This document shows, piece by piece, positions 56,266-64,000 of a stretch of 64,000 nucleotides of DNA. Under the pieces are notes generated by a model that did no database searches, had not been told where the DNA came from, and saw only the letters and a program-made list of their open reading frames with translations. Source of the stretch: JBBIMP01 sp037444305 (GTDB taxonomy: Bacteria; Acidobacteriota; UBA6911); NCBI GenBank assembly GCA_037444305.1, contig JBBIMP010000014.1, positions 58,381 through 122,380 of the forward strand, given 5' to 3'. The position numbers and the translations under genes were made by a program. The stretch's first letter is position 1; each line of letters begins with the position of its first letter.

Positions 56266-58395
56266 GTGAACATACCGCCGAACAGATCGAGCGCCGGCCG
56301 CATCGCTCTCCATATCAGCCTGCTGATCCTCGTGGCAGCGGCCGTCAGTGTAGCTGCCGCACAGGAAGGGAGCAGGCGGGCCATCACCCACGAGGATGTC
56401 TGGCTCGCCAAGCGCCTGGGTGCACCCGTCCCGAGCCCGGACGGCAAGTGGGTGGTATTCTCCGTCACGGAACCGGCCTACGCGGAACGGGACCAGTGGT
56501 CGGACCTGTGGCTCGTTCCCTCGGACCGCGGCACGCCGCCGCGGCGGATCACCTATACGAGGGGCGCGGAAAGCGGCGCCGCCTGGAGTCCCGACAGCCG
56601 CCGCCTGGCGTTCGCCGCCCGGCGCGAGGGCGATGACGCGACTCAGGTGTACATTCTCGACCTCGGCGCCGGAGGCGAGGCGGTACGGCTCACGTCCCTT
56701 TCGACCGGCGCGCGCTCGCCGCGGTGGCGCCCGGACGGCAAGGCCATCCTCTTCCAGAGCAGCGTCTACCCCGGCGCCGCGGACGACGAGGCCAACAAGA
56801 AGGCCGCGGAGGAGCGGCGCGCGCGGAAATACAGCGCGCGGGTCTACGACGGCTTCCCGATCCGCAACTGGGACCACTGGCTGGACGACCGCCGCACGCA
56901 CGTCTTCGTCCAGGAACTCGAGCCGGAATCCAAGGCGCGCGACCTGCTGGCCGGCACCCGGCTGGCAGCCCAGGCAGGTTTCGGGGGGAGAAACACGAAC
57001 GCCGCCGACGAACTCGACGCCCTGTGGGCGCCCGACGGCCAGTCGGTCGTCTTCACGGCGACAACCAACCGCAATGCGGCCGCTCACTCCCGCGTCCGGG
57101 TCCAGCTTTACCGGATACCCGCGGCCGGCGTGGAGCCGGTGCGCCTGACGCCCGAAGACGGCAGCTACTCGCGGCCGGTTTTCTCGCCCGACGGCAGGGC
57201 TCTCTATGCTGTCTTTGAACCGGAGACAGACAAGGTTTACAACCTGGACCGCATCGCCCGCTTCGACTGGCCCTCGCCTGGACGTCCCGCCGTCCTGACA
57301 GCGGGCTTTGACCGGTCGGTTTCGTCGTTCTCACCCACTCCCGACGGCAGAACCCTCTACCTGACTGCCGAGTACGCGGGACACGAACACCTTTACTCCG
57401 TGCCGGCTGCGGGCGGGGAGGTTCGGATGGCACTGGAGTTGAAGCTGGGTGCCTTTTCCGGCCTCGCGATTCCGGAAAAGGCGGAACGGACGTTGCTGTT
57501 TGCCAACTGGGAAAGCGCCGTCAACCCGCCCGAGGTCGTCAGGATCGAGCCGGAGTCGGCGCGGCACACGGCCCTGACGGATTTCAACGCGGGCAGGGCG
57601 GCGGCGATCGACTGGCAGCCGCTGCGGCACTTCTGGTTCACCAGCAAAAAAGGGGACCGGATTCATAACCTCGTGGCCCTCCCGCCGGCGTTCGATCCCG
57701 GGAAAAAATACCCGCTCTTCGTCGTGATCCACGGCGGGCCGCACTCGATGTGGCGCGACCAGTTCGTCATCCGGTGGAACTACCATCTGCTGGCCAGCCC
57801 CGGATATGTGGTCCTGCTGACCAACTTCACCGGCTCGACCGGCTTCGGCGAGAAGTTCGCCCAGGCCATCCAGGAGGACCCGCTGAAAGGGCCCGGCGAG
57901 GAGATCGACCAGGCCGTGGACGAGGCGCTGAAGCTCTTCCCGTTCGTCGACGGGGAGCGGCTGGCCGCCGGCGGCGCCAGCTACGGCGGGCACATGGCCA
58001 ACTGGCTGCAGGCCACGACCACGCGCTACCGCTGCCTCATCAGCCACGCCGGGCTGATCAACCTGGAGTCGCAGTGGGGGACCAGCGACACCATCTACCA
58101 CCGGGAGTTGAACAACGGCGGCCCGGTCTGGGAGCAGGGCCCCGTCTGGCGTGAGCAGAACCCGATACGCTATGCCGCGAAGTTCCGGACGCCGATGCTC
58201 CTGACCATCGGCGAGAACGATTTCCGCGTGCCGCTCAACCAGACCATCGAGAACTGGAGCGTTCTGCAGCGGCTCCAGATCCCGAGCCGGCTGATCGTCT
58301 TTCCGGACGAAAACCACTGGGTGCTCAAGGGAGAGAACAGCCGCTTCTTCTACCAGGAGATCCACGCCTGGCTGAAGAAGCATCTCGACAGGTAG
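56266..58395 (+). CDS. Secreted S9-family prolyl oligopeptidase
   Basis: 709 residues. A signal peptide (IALHISLLILVAAAVSVAAA) precedes a seven-bladed propeller with WD-like motifs (PSPDGKWVVFSVTEP, FSPDGRALYAVFEP) and an alpha/beta-hydrolase domain. The catalytic Ser572 lies in GGASYGGH, with Asp652 (GENDFRVP) and His684 (DENHWV) completing the triad. HGGPHSMW is the oxyanion motif. The enzyme cuts short peptides, often after proline or as an aminopeptidase. GTG 56266 with GGGAGG upstream is the start. Secreted S9 peptidases are abundant in Acidobacteriota. Confidence 0.93.
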   Translation: MNIPPNRSSAGRIALHISLLILVAAAVSVAAAQEGSRRAITHEDVWLAKRLGAPVPSPDGKWVVFSVTEPAYAERDQWSDLWLVPSDRGTPPRRITYTRGAESGAAWSPDSRRLAFAARREGDDATQVYILDLGAGGEAVRLTSLSTGARSPRWRPDGKAILFQSSVYPGAADDEANKKAAEERRARKYSARVYDGFPIRNWDHWLDDRRTHVFVQELEPESKARDLLAGTRLAAQAGFGGRNTNAADELDALWAPDGQSVVFTATTNRNAAAHSRVRVQLYRIPAAGVEPVRLTPEDGSYSRPVFSPDGRALYAVFEPETDKVYNLDRIARFDWPSPGRPAVLTAGFDRSVSSFSPTPDGRTLYLTAEYAGHEHLYSVPAAGGEVRMALELKLGAFSGLAIPEKAERTLLFANWESAVNPPEVVRIEPESARHTALTDFNAGRAAAIDWQPLRHFWFTSKKGDRIHNLVALPPAFDPGKKYPLFVVIHGGPHSMWRDQFVIRWNYHLLASPGYVVLLTNFTGSTGFGEKFAQAIQEDPLKGPGEEIDQAVDEALKLFPFVDGERLAAGGASYGGHMANWLQATTTRYRCLISHAGLINLESQWGTSDTIYHRELNNGGPVWEQGPVWREQNPIRYAAKFRTPMLLTIGENDFRVPLNQTIENWSVLQRLQIPSRLIVFPDENHWVLKGENSRFFYQEIHAWLKKHLDR

Positions 58396-58430
58396 CCGGC
58401 GGGGAAGAGCGGGGCGGGATAACCGCGGAC

Positions 58431-58470
58431 GGGCGCGGATCGGGGGGAGCCGATCCGCGCCCGCGCTTTT
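58431..58470 (+). terminator. GC-rich hairpin terminator after the S9 peptidase
   Basis: A 13-bp perfect stem GGGCGCGGATCGG / CCGATCCGCGCCC (58431-58443, 58450-58462) with a six-base loop, followed by GCGCTTTT. The T tract is short, so termination may be partial. Confidence 0.65.
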
Positions 58471-58535
58471 GGGCGGGGTGGAGGCTGAGGCTTATTTCAC
58501 CGGGTAAAAGCGGACCTGCAGAAGCTTCAGACCTC

Positions 58536-58601
58536 TCAGGAATTCCCTGCAAGCAACAGCACAACTGCGACCATTACGCAAATCCATGCATTTCTCTTCA
58601 T
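58536..58601 (-). CDS. Tiny hydrophobic ORF (21 residues)
   Basis: A minus-strand ATG at 58601, preceded by GAGGGAGA, encodes MKRNAWICVMVAVVLLLAGN and ends at a TGA at 58536. It looks like a signal peptide without a mature domain; a continuation in another frame (REFLRGLKLLQV) hints that a small secreted protein was frameshifted. Support is weak. Confidence 0.25.
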   Translation of the reverse strand: MKRNAWICVMVAVVLLLAGNS

Positions 58602-58745
58602 GGGGTTCTCCCTCGACTGCTGTTCTGCTGTTTCGCGGTTCGGTTTCCCGACTCTCGGCCTACCCAAAACCTCTCGAGAATCGTCGACCGCCAGGGGGAT
58701 GCGGACGCTGCAACTTCAATCCCGCGCAGCCCGGGAGCCCAGGAG

Positions 58746-58763
58746 GAAGAGCCGAAGCTCTTC
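58746..58763. repeat. REP-like 7-bp hairpin
   Basis: GAAGAGC (58746-58752), CGAA loop, GCTCTTC (58757-58763). It lies at the 5' breakpoint of the truncated iron-sulfur gene and is surrounded by pieces without clear coding character. Confidence 0.5.
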
Positions 58764-58768
58764 GTTGA

Positions 58769-59257
58769 TGGCCTGATATCAAAACTCTCTTTGCCCTCTG
58801 GACGATCGTGGTCCTGGCGGCGCTGTCGGTAGTGATTCAAAACTTCTGGTGCCGATATCTTTGTCCATACGGAGCGCTGCTGGGGGCGCTGAGCTGGTTG
58901 AGCCCTCTCAAGGTCACGCGGAATTCCTCCACCTGCATCGACTGCCGGCTCTGCACGCGCGCATGCCCCGCGAACATTAATGTGCACAAGGCGGGGCGCG
59001 TCTGGAGCGACGAATGCACCGGGTGCTACAGCTGCATAGAGGCCTGCCCGGTGAAGGATACTCTTGGCATGGGTGCCGGTTTTGAAGCGCGGCCGGTTCC
59101 GGGGTGGAAATTCGGGGCGCTCGCGGCGGGGATCTTCGTGCTGGTGACCGGTCTGGCAATGCTCACCGGGAACTGGCAGAACGGGATCTCCCAGCAGGAG
59201 TACCTCATGCGCTTTCAGGAGATCGATTCTCCTGTTTACGGCCATCCGGGGAGGTAG
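58769..59257 (+). pseudogene. 5'-truncated NapH/CcoG-like membrane iron-sulfur protein
   Basis: The frame opens after a stop at 58766 with DIKTLFALWTIVVLAALSVV, clearly internal sequence, and continues FWCRYLCPYGALLGALSWL (the second CxxxCP motif of polyferredoxins), two ferredoxin motifs CIDCRLCTRACP and CTGCYSCIEACP, a second membrane helix (FGALAAGIFVLVTGLAML) and a short tail. Family members are ~300 residues; the N-terminal ~100 residues with the first FCGWxCPF motif are missing. It probably carried electrons at the membrane. A short GTG-initiated product from 58808 is possible but would lack the first half. Confidence 0.75.
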
Positions 59258-59357
59258 GCTGGGCTGGGCGGGTTCCCTCAGGCGGCTCTGGGCGGCCGCC
59301 GCAGGGGCCAGCCCGTCGCGCCGGTCCGCCCCCCGGGTTGCTGTTTGGGGCCGTCAG

Positions 59358-59633
59358 TCAGAGAGCGGTCAGGGCAGGGCCATCCTGAGCCAGCTTTTTG
59401 AAAAGCGCATGCACCGCTGCACGATCCGTGACGTCGCACCGCGCGCCCAGTGCGCGGACTCCGCAGGCCTCCTCGATCCGGCCGGCCGCCTTGCGGCAGG
59501 CCGCCTGGTTCCGGGAGGCGAGGATGACATTGCAGCCGGCGGCGGCCAGGCATTCCGCCGCTGCCAGGCCGATACTGCGGCTGCCGCCCGTAACCAGCGC
59601 GTACCTGCCCCGTATCGAAGGGGATATTGTCAT
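59358..59633 (-). pseudogene. N-terminal fragment of a short-chain dehydrogenase/reductase
   Basis: 91 residues: the cofactor motif YALVTGGSRSIGLAAAECLA (TGGxxxxG) and VILASRNQAACRKA, DVTDRAAV, ending at KKLAQDGPALTAL. SDRs are ~250 residues with NAG, Ser and YxxxK motifs later, all absent. Downstream bases show no further homology. Interrupted by deletion rather than frameshift, as far as I can see. Confidence 0.8.
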
Positions 59634-59863
59634 AGTGCGAACATATTAGCAGGAACGGGCGGCACCGCTTAATTTTTGCGCGGCATGGGCGCTGACCGGG
59701 ATTTGGATGCCATGGTATAAATCAGGGGAAAGCGTCTCGGAGCGGGGCATCGCGGGACTTGTGGCAAACGGCGGCACACACGGTGCGGGCGGCCGAGAAT
59801 CGAGGAGCGATCGGGTATGAAACTGGGACTGTGCATCATCATCATGACTCACTACGCGGAATG

Positions 59864-59909
59864 GGGGACAGGCTACCCTGTCCCCCTCGGGACAGGGTAG
59901 CCTGTCCCC
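59864..59909. repeat. 21-bp perfect inverted repeat at the end of the MFS gene
   Basis: Bases 59864-59884 are exactly complementary to 59889-59909, separated by four bases; each arm is itself nearly palindromic (GGGACAGG ... CCTGTCCC). It touches the MFS stop codon and could end its transcript, though no T tract follows. A partial copy is at 50903-50922. Confidence 0.85.
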
Positions 59910-61162
59910 TACTGCCGCTGCCTCGCCAGCGTGAGGTTGTACAGGACCATCAGGATCGTCGAGCCGAATCCGATTGCCGCCAGCATGTACCACATCATGT
60001 GAGGCGCCGTCTCGAGGTAGGACTGCCGGAGCCAGTCCGCTATCGGTCCCGCCACGAACGATCCGATCGCCACCGGCAGGAAAGCGAAGCCCATGAAGGT
60101 CCCGACCTGCTCCTTGGGCGCAAGCTCGCTGACATACTCGTAAAAGCGGGGTGCCTGCGTGGCCTCGCCGATGGCGAACATGCCGATGCCGATGATGGCC
60201 GCGGGGATGGTGGCCCACGTCCCGATCAGGATCCAGGAGAAGCTGGCGATGCTGAAGCCGATAGTCATGGCCGTGATCGGATTCAGGCGCTTGACCAGCG
60301 CGGTGATCGGCACGCTGACGAGAATGATCGTCCAGGCGTTGACGGTCTCCAGCAGTTCGAACCGCGGGTACTTCAGGACGTCGGTGACGTAGAAGGGGAA
60401 GGAGTAGAAGATCTGCCAGAACATGATCCAGAAGCCCGAGAAGATCACCAGGAAGCTGATGAAACGGGCGTTGCGGAAGACCAGGAGCATGTCGCCGAAG
60501 ACCTTGGCGAAGGAGGAGGCCTCGGGCGCGTCGGCGGGCCTTTCCGGTTCGCGGAAGAAAAGGAAAGCGCCGATCAGCAGCAGGAAGGACGTGAACGACG
60601 ACATCACGAGCACGTACTCGATGCCCAGGTTCTCGCGGACCTGCAGCGCGATGATCGGCCCGATCGCCCCTCCCACGTTGACCAGCGTATAGTAGATCGA
60701 GTAGCCCAGCGCCGTCACGTCGGGCTTGGTCGTGCGCGCGACCGTACCCACGATGCAGGGCTTGATCAGCGAGCCGCCGATGGCCGTGAGCAGGAGCACG
60801 GCGATGACGTAGGGCTTGCGCCCGATCACCTCGACGATCTGCTGGCCGAATTGGAGACCCGCCAGGCCGATCAGGAAGTAACCGACGCAGAACATCCCGA
60901 AGCAGGCCATCAGGGTCTTGCGGAATCCGTAGCGGTCGACGAACACCCCGGCCACGATCGGGAGCGAGAATATGACGCCGGAAAACAGGCCCGCCAGTGT
61001 CCCCGCCTCCTCCGCCAGGCCGACCTTCGTGGCGAGGTAGACGGTCAGGACCGCCTTGGAGCCGTAGAAGGCGAACCGCTCGAATAGCTCCAGCGTGTTC
61101 GCCACCCAGAATGTCGGGTGAAAGCCGGTGCGCATCTTCTGCAGACTTTGCGAAACGTTCAA
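59909..61162 (-). CDS. POT/PTR-like MFS transporter
   Basis: 417 residues with about 12 hydrophobic helices. The first helix contains FWVANTLELFERFAFYGSKA, close to the ExxERFxYG motif of proton-dependent oligopeptide transporters; GGSLIKPCIVGTVAR is the second POT-like motif. It likely imports small peptides or related solutes with protons. The start is a TTG at 61162 with GGAGGAG seven bases upstream; longer frames lack a ribosome-binding site. The family (POT versus a generic MFS) is not certain. Confidence 0.82.
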   Translation of the reverse strand: MNVSQSLQKMRTGFHPTFWVANTLELFERFAFYGSKAVLTVYLATKVGLAEEAGTLAGLFSGVIFSLPIVAGVFVDRYGFRKTLMACFGMFCVGYFLIGLAGLQFGQQIVEVIGRKPYVIAVLLLTAIGGSLIKPCIVGTVARTTKPDVTALGYSIYYTLVNVGGAIGPIIALQVRENLGIEYVLVMSSFTSFLLLIGAFLFFREPERPADAPEASSFAKVFGDMLLVFRNARFISFLVIFSGFWIMFWQIFYSFPFYVTDVLKYPRFELLETVNAWTIILVSVPITALVKRLNPITAMTIGFSIASFSWILIGTWATIPAAIIGIGMFAIGEATQAPRFYEYVSELAPKEQVGTFMGFAFLPVAIGSFVAGPIADWLRQSYLETAPHMMWYMLAAIGFGSTILMVLYNLTLARQRQ

Positions 61163-61261
61163 GGCCACTCCTCCGGATGAGCTCTGTGGGTTGATCCGCC
61201 GGCGCTCCTGGCCGGCACCGGGGCAAATTAGCACGGAAGGTGGAGCGGCGACTACAGACTT

Positions 61262-62434
61262 TTATGCCTGCGCGCCGATCAGCTCCGCGATCTCGGCCAG
61301 GGCCTTTCGCAGTACCTCCGGCTCGGCGATGCAGCTCAGGACCAGGTGGTGGGGATCCATGTCGTAAAAATGGCCGGGATGCACGAGAATTCGCTTTTCG
61401 CGCAGCAGCCCGAGCGCAGCCTGCTCCTCGTCGCCCCGCTCCAGCCGCAGCGTCAGGTGAAAACCGCCCCCGGGCGGAACGAAAGCGCAGCCGGGGCGGT
61501 TGGCGAAGATCTCAAGGGCCACGGACAGGCGTGCGCAGATCTCGGCGGTGTAATCCTGCAGAAACCCTCGTCCCCGTTCAAAGATCGCCGGGGCCGCCGC
61601 CTGGACGATTTCGTTGACGGGCAGGAAGGTGTCGGAAATCAGCTCCAGCGAATTCATGGCTGCGCGCACCCTGGACGTTTCCCCCGAGAGGGCGGCCCAG
61701 CCGAACTTCAGGCCGGGCAGGGCGAACATCTTGGAAAAGCCGTTCAGGGTCAGCACCAGCGGCGCGCCGCTCGATGCCGGGCGCGGCAGCGTGCCGGGCC
61801 GCAGGAGGAATTCGCTGAAGACCTCGTCGCTGATGATCGCGAGGTCGTGGCGGGAAGCCACCTGCGCAAGCCGCGCGATCTCCTCTGCGTCGGCCACGCG
61901 GCCGGTCGGATTGTGGGGCGAAATCAGCACGATGGCGCGGGTCCGGGTGGAGATCGTGTTTTCCAGGGCCTCGGTGTCGATCCTCCATTCCTGGCTCTCG
62001 ATGAGGGGATAGGAGACCAGGCGGACGTCGCTGAGGGCCGCGATGTAGTCGAACAACGGGTAGGAAGGACGAGGACAGAGAATCTCCTCCCCCGCGTCGG
62101 CCAGAAGCTTGAAACAGTACCAGTAGGAGATGCTCGTTCCGGGCGTCACCAGGACTTGAGACGCCGGGCACTCGATCCCCTGCGAGGCGTAGTAGCGGGC
62201 TACGGCCTCTCTCGCATCGCCCTGTCCGAGGGACTGCGGGCGATAGACCTGGCTTCTGCGGGAAGCCTCCGTGAGGATTTCCTCCAGCAGGGATTGCGGA
62301 AACCGGAGGCTGTGGTCGTTGACGTTCCCCGAGACCAGGTCGGCGACCGGCCGGCCGTCGCGCTTCAGCTCCTCGAGGAGCGTATAGAGCGGATTCGTTT
62401 TGCCAGGAAGCCGGGAAGCGACTCTGGAAAGCAT
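61262..62434 (-). CDS. Class I/II PLP-dependent aminotransferase
   Basis: 390 residues of fold type I. GNVNDHSLRFP near the start, YRPQSLGQGDAREAVARYYA, PSYPLFDYIA, ISPHNPTGRV (pyridine-contacting Asn), ISDEVFSEFLL, and the PLP lysine in LNGFSKMFALPGLKFGW. It resembles aspartate/aromatic or LL-diaminopimelate-type aminotransferases; the substrate is not evident. It is followed by the ferredoxin gene upstream on the same strand with 22 bases between. Confidence 0.9.
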   Translation of the reverse strand: MLSRVASRLPGKTNPLYTLLEELKRDGRPVADLVSGNVNDHSLRFPQSLLEEILTEASRRSQVYRPQSLGQGDAREAVARYYASQGIECPASQVLVTPGTSISYWYCFKLLADAGEEILCPRPSYPLFDYIAALSDVRLVSYPLIESQEWRIDTEALENTISTRTRAIVLISPHNPTGRVADAEEIARLAQVASRHDLAIISDEVFSEFLLRPGTLPRPASSGAPLVLTLNGFSKMFALPGLKFGWAALSGETSRVRAAMNSLELISDTFLPVNEIVQAAAPAIFERGRGFLQDYTAEICARLSVALEIFANRPGCAFVPPGGGFHLTLRLERGDEEQAALGLLREKRILVHPGHFYDMDPHHLVLSCIAEPEVLRKALAEIAELIGAQA

Positions 62435-62456
62435 GGCGGCGGAGTCTGACGCCCGG

Positions 62457-62720
<264 letters not shown>

Positions 62721-62809
62721 GTTGGTTCGATCCTCCATAAGCAAAGAGAACAGGTCCCGATCGGGGTGAATTCTAGCACGGCGTGATCCTGTTTTCGATT
62801 CCGGCCCCC

Positions 62810-63268
62810 TCAGGCGAACGCGCGCTCCCAGAGCCCGTGCATGAAACGGCGGGCATTGATGCCCAGCACGCGGTTGTCGTAGCCGCCTTCCCGGACCACG
62901 ACGGTCGGCAGGCGGAGATTCCCGATCAGGCGGCCGTTTTCCTCGAAATCCACGGGGCGAAGGTCCCAGGAGCCCGTCGGATCGTTGCGAGCGGTGTCGA
63001 GGCCGAGCGCCACCACGAGAAACCGGGCCTCGTGCCGGCGGATCCGCCGGAGGGCTCCCTGCAGCGCCTCCCGGTATCTCGCGCCGCCCAGCTCCTCCGG
63101 CAGGGGTATGTTCCAGTTGGCCTCCCGGCCGTGCCCCTCTCCGGGCTCGTCGGCGAACCCGATGACCATCGCCACGTATTCCGGGGAGCAGAGTTCCCGG
63201 TATTTTCTGCCGAGGATCGCCCGGACCATTTTGTGGTGAAAAGGCGTTCCCCGCCAGCGGCAGTGCAC
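62810..63268 (-). pseudogene. C-terminal remnant of a histone-deacetylase-like amidohydrolase
   Basis: 152 residues. MVIGFADEPGEGHGREANWN, IPLPEELGGARYREALQGAL, RFLVVALGLDTARNDPTGSW and TVVVREGGYDNRVLG match the last third of acetylpolyamine/histone deacetylases. The N-terminal two-thirds, including the HHxxGNGT active-site region, are absent; upstream sequence on this strand has no match. It is a remnant rather than a small enzyme. Confidence 0.7.
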
Positions 63269-63351
63269 GCCAAATATCTGGTTGACAGGGACGGCGCTGT
63301 GACCGTTTCATGTGGGCACGCGGGATTCCCGCCGCGGGAGGACAGCCGGCA

Positions 63352-64000
63352 ATGTGGTTGACCCAGGCGACGTCTGATCAGAAGAAGGCTCTGCTTGCAG
63401 CATCGTTGGGGTGGATGCTGGATGCGATGGACATCCTGCTCTACTCGATGGTGCTGACGCATTTGATGAAAGACCTGGGGATGCGGGAGGGAACCGCCGG
63501 CTTCCTGGCCTCGCTCACCCTGGCCTCCTCCGCCGTCGGGGGAATCCTGTTCGGAATTTTGGCGGACCGGGTGGGCAGGACGCGGGCGCTGATGGCCAGC
63601 ATCCTGACCTATTCGGTTTTCACCGGCGCTTGCGGGCTTGCGCAGAACGTCATCCAGCTGGCGGTCTTCCGCGTACTGCTAGGTTTGGGCATGGGAGGCG
63701 AGTGGGCTTGCGGCGCTGCCCTGGTGGCCGAAACCTGGCCCTCGGAGCACCGCGGCAAGGCCATGGGGGTGATGCAGAGTTCCTGGGCGGTCGGCTACGG
63801 GCTGGCCGCGGCCCTCACCGCGCTGGTTTTGCCGCGGTTCGGCTGGCGAGCGGTGTTCTTCGCCGGCGTGGCGCCGGCGCTGATCACCGTCTGGATACGG
63901 CGATACGTCCGGGAACCGGAGATCTGGAGGCGGGCCAGAGCACGCACGGACACCGCTGCTGCGCGTGTAGGTCTCGGGGTGCTGTGGCGAGGGCAGTACC
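63352..64000 (+). CDS. MFS transporter, metabolite:H+ symporter type (3' truncated by window edge)
   Basis: The first ~216 residues are visible and the frame runs off the right edge. LLAASLGWMLDAMDILLYSM is the N-terminal helix with the conserved Asp residues of sugar/aromatic-acid symporters, GILADRVGRTRALMASIL is the loop 2-3 signature (DRxGR), and VFRVLLGLGMGGEWACGAAL is helix 4. It should import an organic acid or sugar with protons. ATG 63352 follows GGGAGGA. Confidence 0.85.
   Translation, partial: MWLTQATSDQKKALLAASLGWMLDAMDILLYSMVLTHLMKDLGMREGTAGFLASLTLASSAVGGILFGILADRVGRTRALMASILTYSVFTGACGLAQNVIQLAVFRVLLGLGMGGEWACGAALVAETWPSEHRGKAMGVMQSSWAVGYGLAAALTALVLPRFGWRAVFFAGVAPALITVWIRRYVREPEIWRRARARTDTAAARVGLGVLWRGQY

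Overview
The window is a GC-rich bacterial chromosome segment that most resembles an Acidobacteriota genome. The main pointers are a secreted VWA protein of the type described as the VWFA-related acidobacterial domain family, a 1105-residue outer-membrane receptor with an N-terminal carboxypeptidase-regulatory domain, an S9 peptidase with a signal peptide, a small secreted protein ending in FSKKRKHFL-type sequence, and an F1Fo ATP synthase cluster with two b-type subunits but no a or c genes. The assignment to phylum is inference; no rRNA gene is present.

Bases 1-33900 are mostly orderly core genome. A SurA-type chaperone remnant at the left edge overlaps tamB (outer-membrane biogenesis), followed by an OmpR-type response regulator and its histidine kinase, then rplU-rpmA, obgE, nadD-rsfS, rlmH-dksA-like-comF, a leftward block (queA, yihY, an anti-sigma factor and a Spy-like protein), folE, and the atp operon (b', b, delta, alpha, gamma, beta, epsilon). 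After two leftward envelope genes come tRNA-Gln(CTG) and glnS side by side, a CBS-pair protein, a decayed gamma-glutamyltransferase, a MauE-like/DsbA-like thiol pair, an M23 peptidase, a methyltransferase, a Tat-exported PLP enzyme and creD.

Bases 33900-46000 are accessory and heavily rearranged. They hold a 19-bp perfect inverted repeat, a toxin-first PIN module, several small orphan genes with two attC-like imperfect palindromes around them, a decayed IS91-family transposase, katG, and an XPB-type helicase overlapping a DUF790/Bax1-type nuclease. Next comes a mosaic of truncated genes (Phd antitoxin, GltD-like flavoprotein, ethylbenzene-dehydrogenase-like heme subunit) that reads as the scar of a lost molybdoenzyme operon; its TorD-type chaperone survives. 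A CNCCGCCC-type iron-sulfur protein lies beyond a dispersed repeat.

Bases 46000-64000 carry the VWA protein and TonB-type receptor (convergent, with a terminator between), then a regulatory set: a Cache/HAMP histidine kinase, an NtrC-type activator, a textbook sigma-54 promoter with repeated CATACA boxes upstream, and a double-receiver protein in which a duplicated ~36-residue module flanks a four-cysteine cluster. An S9 peptidase, several truncated genes, a POT-like MFS transporter, an aminotransferase, a seven-iron ferredoxin and the start of another MFS transporter follow.

The most unusual items are the double-receiver protein with its sigma-54 control region, the XPB-Bax1 pair, the molybdoenzyme deletion scar, and the possible remnant integron cassette array.
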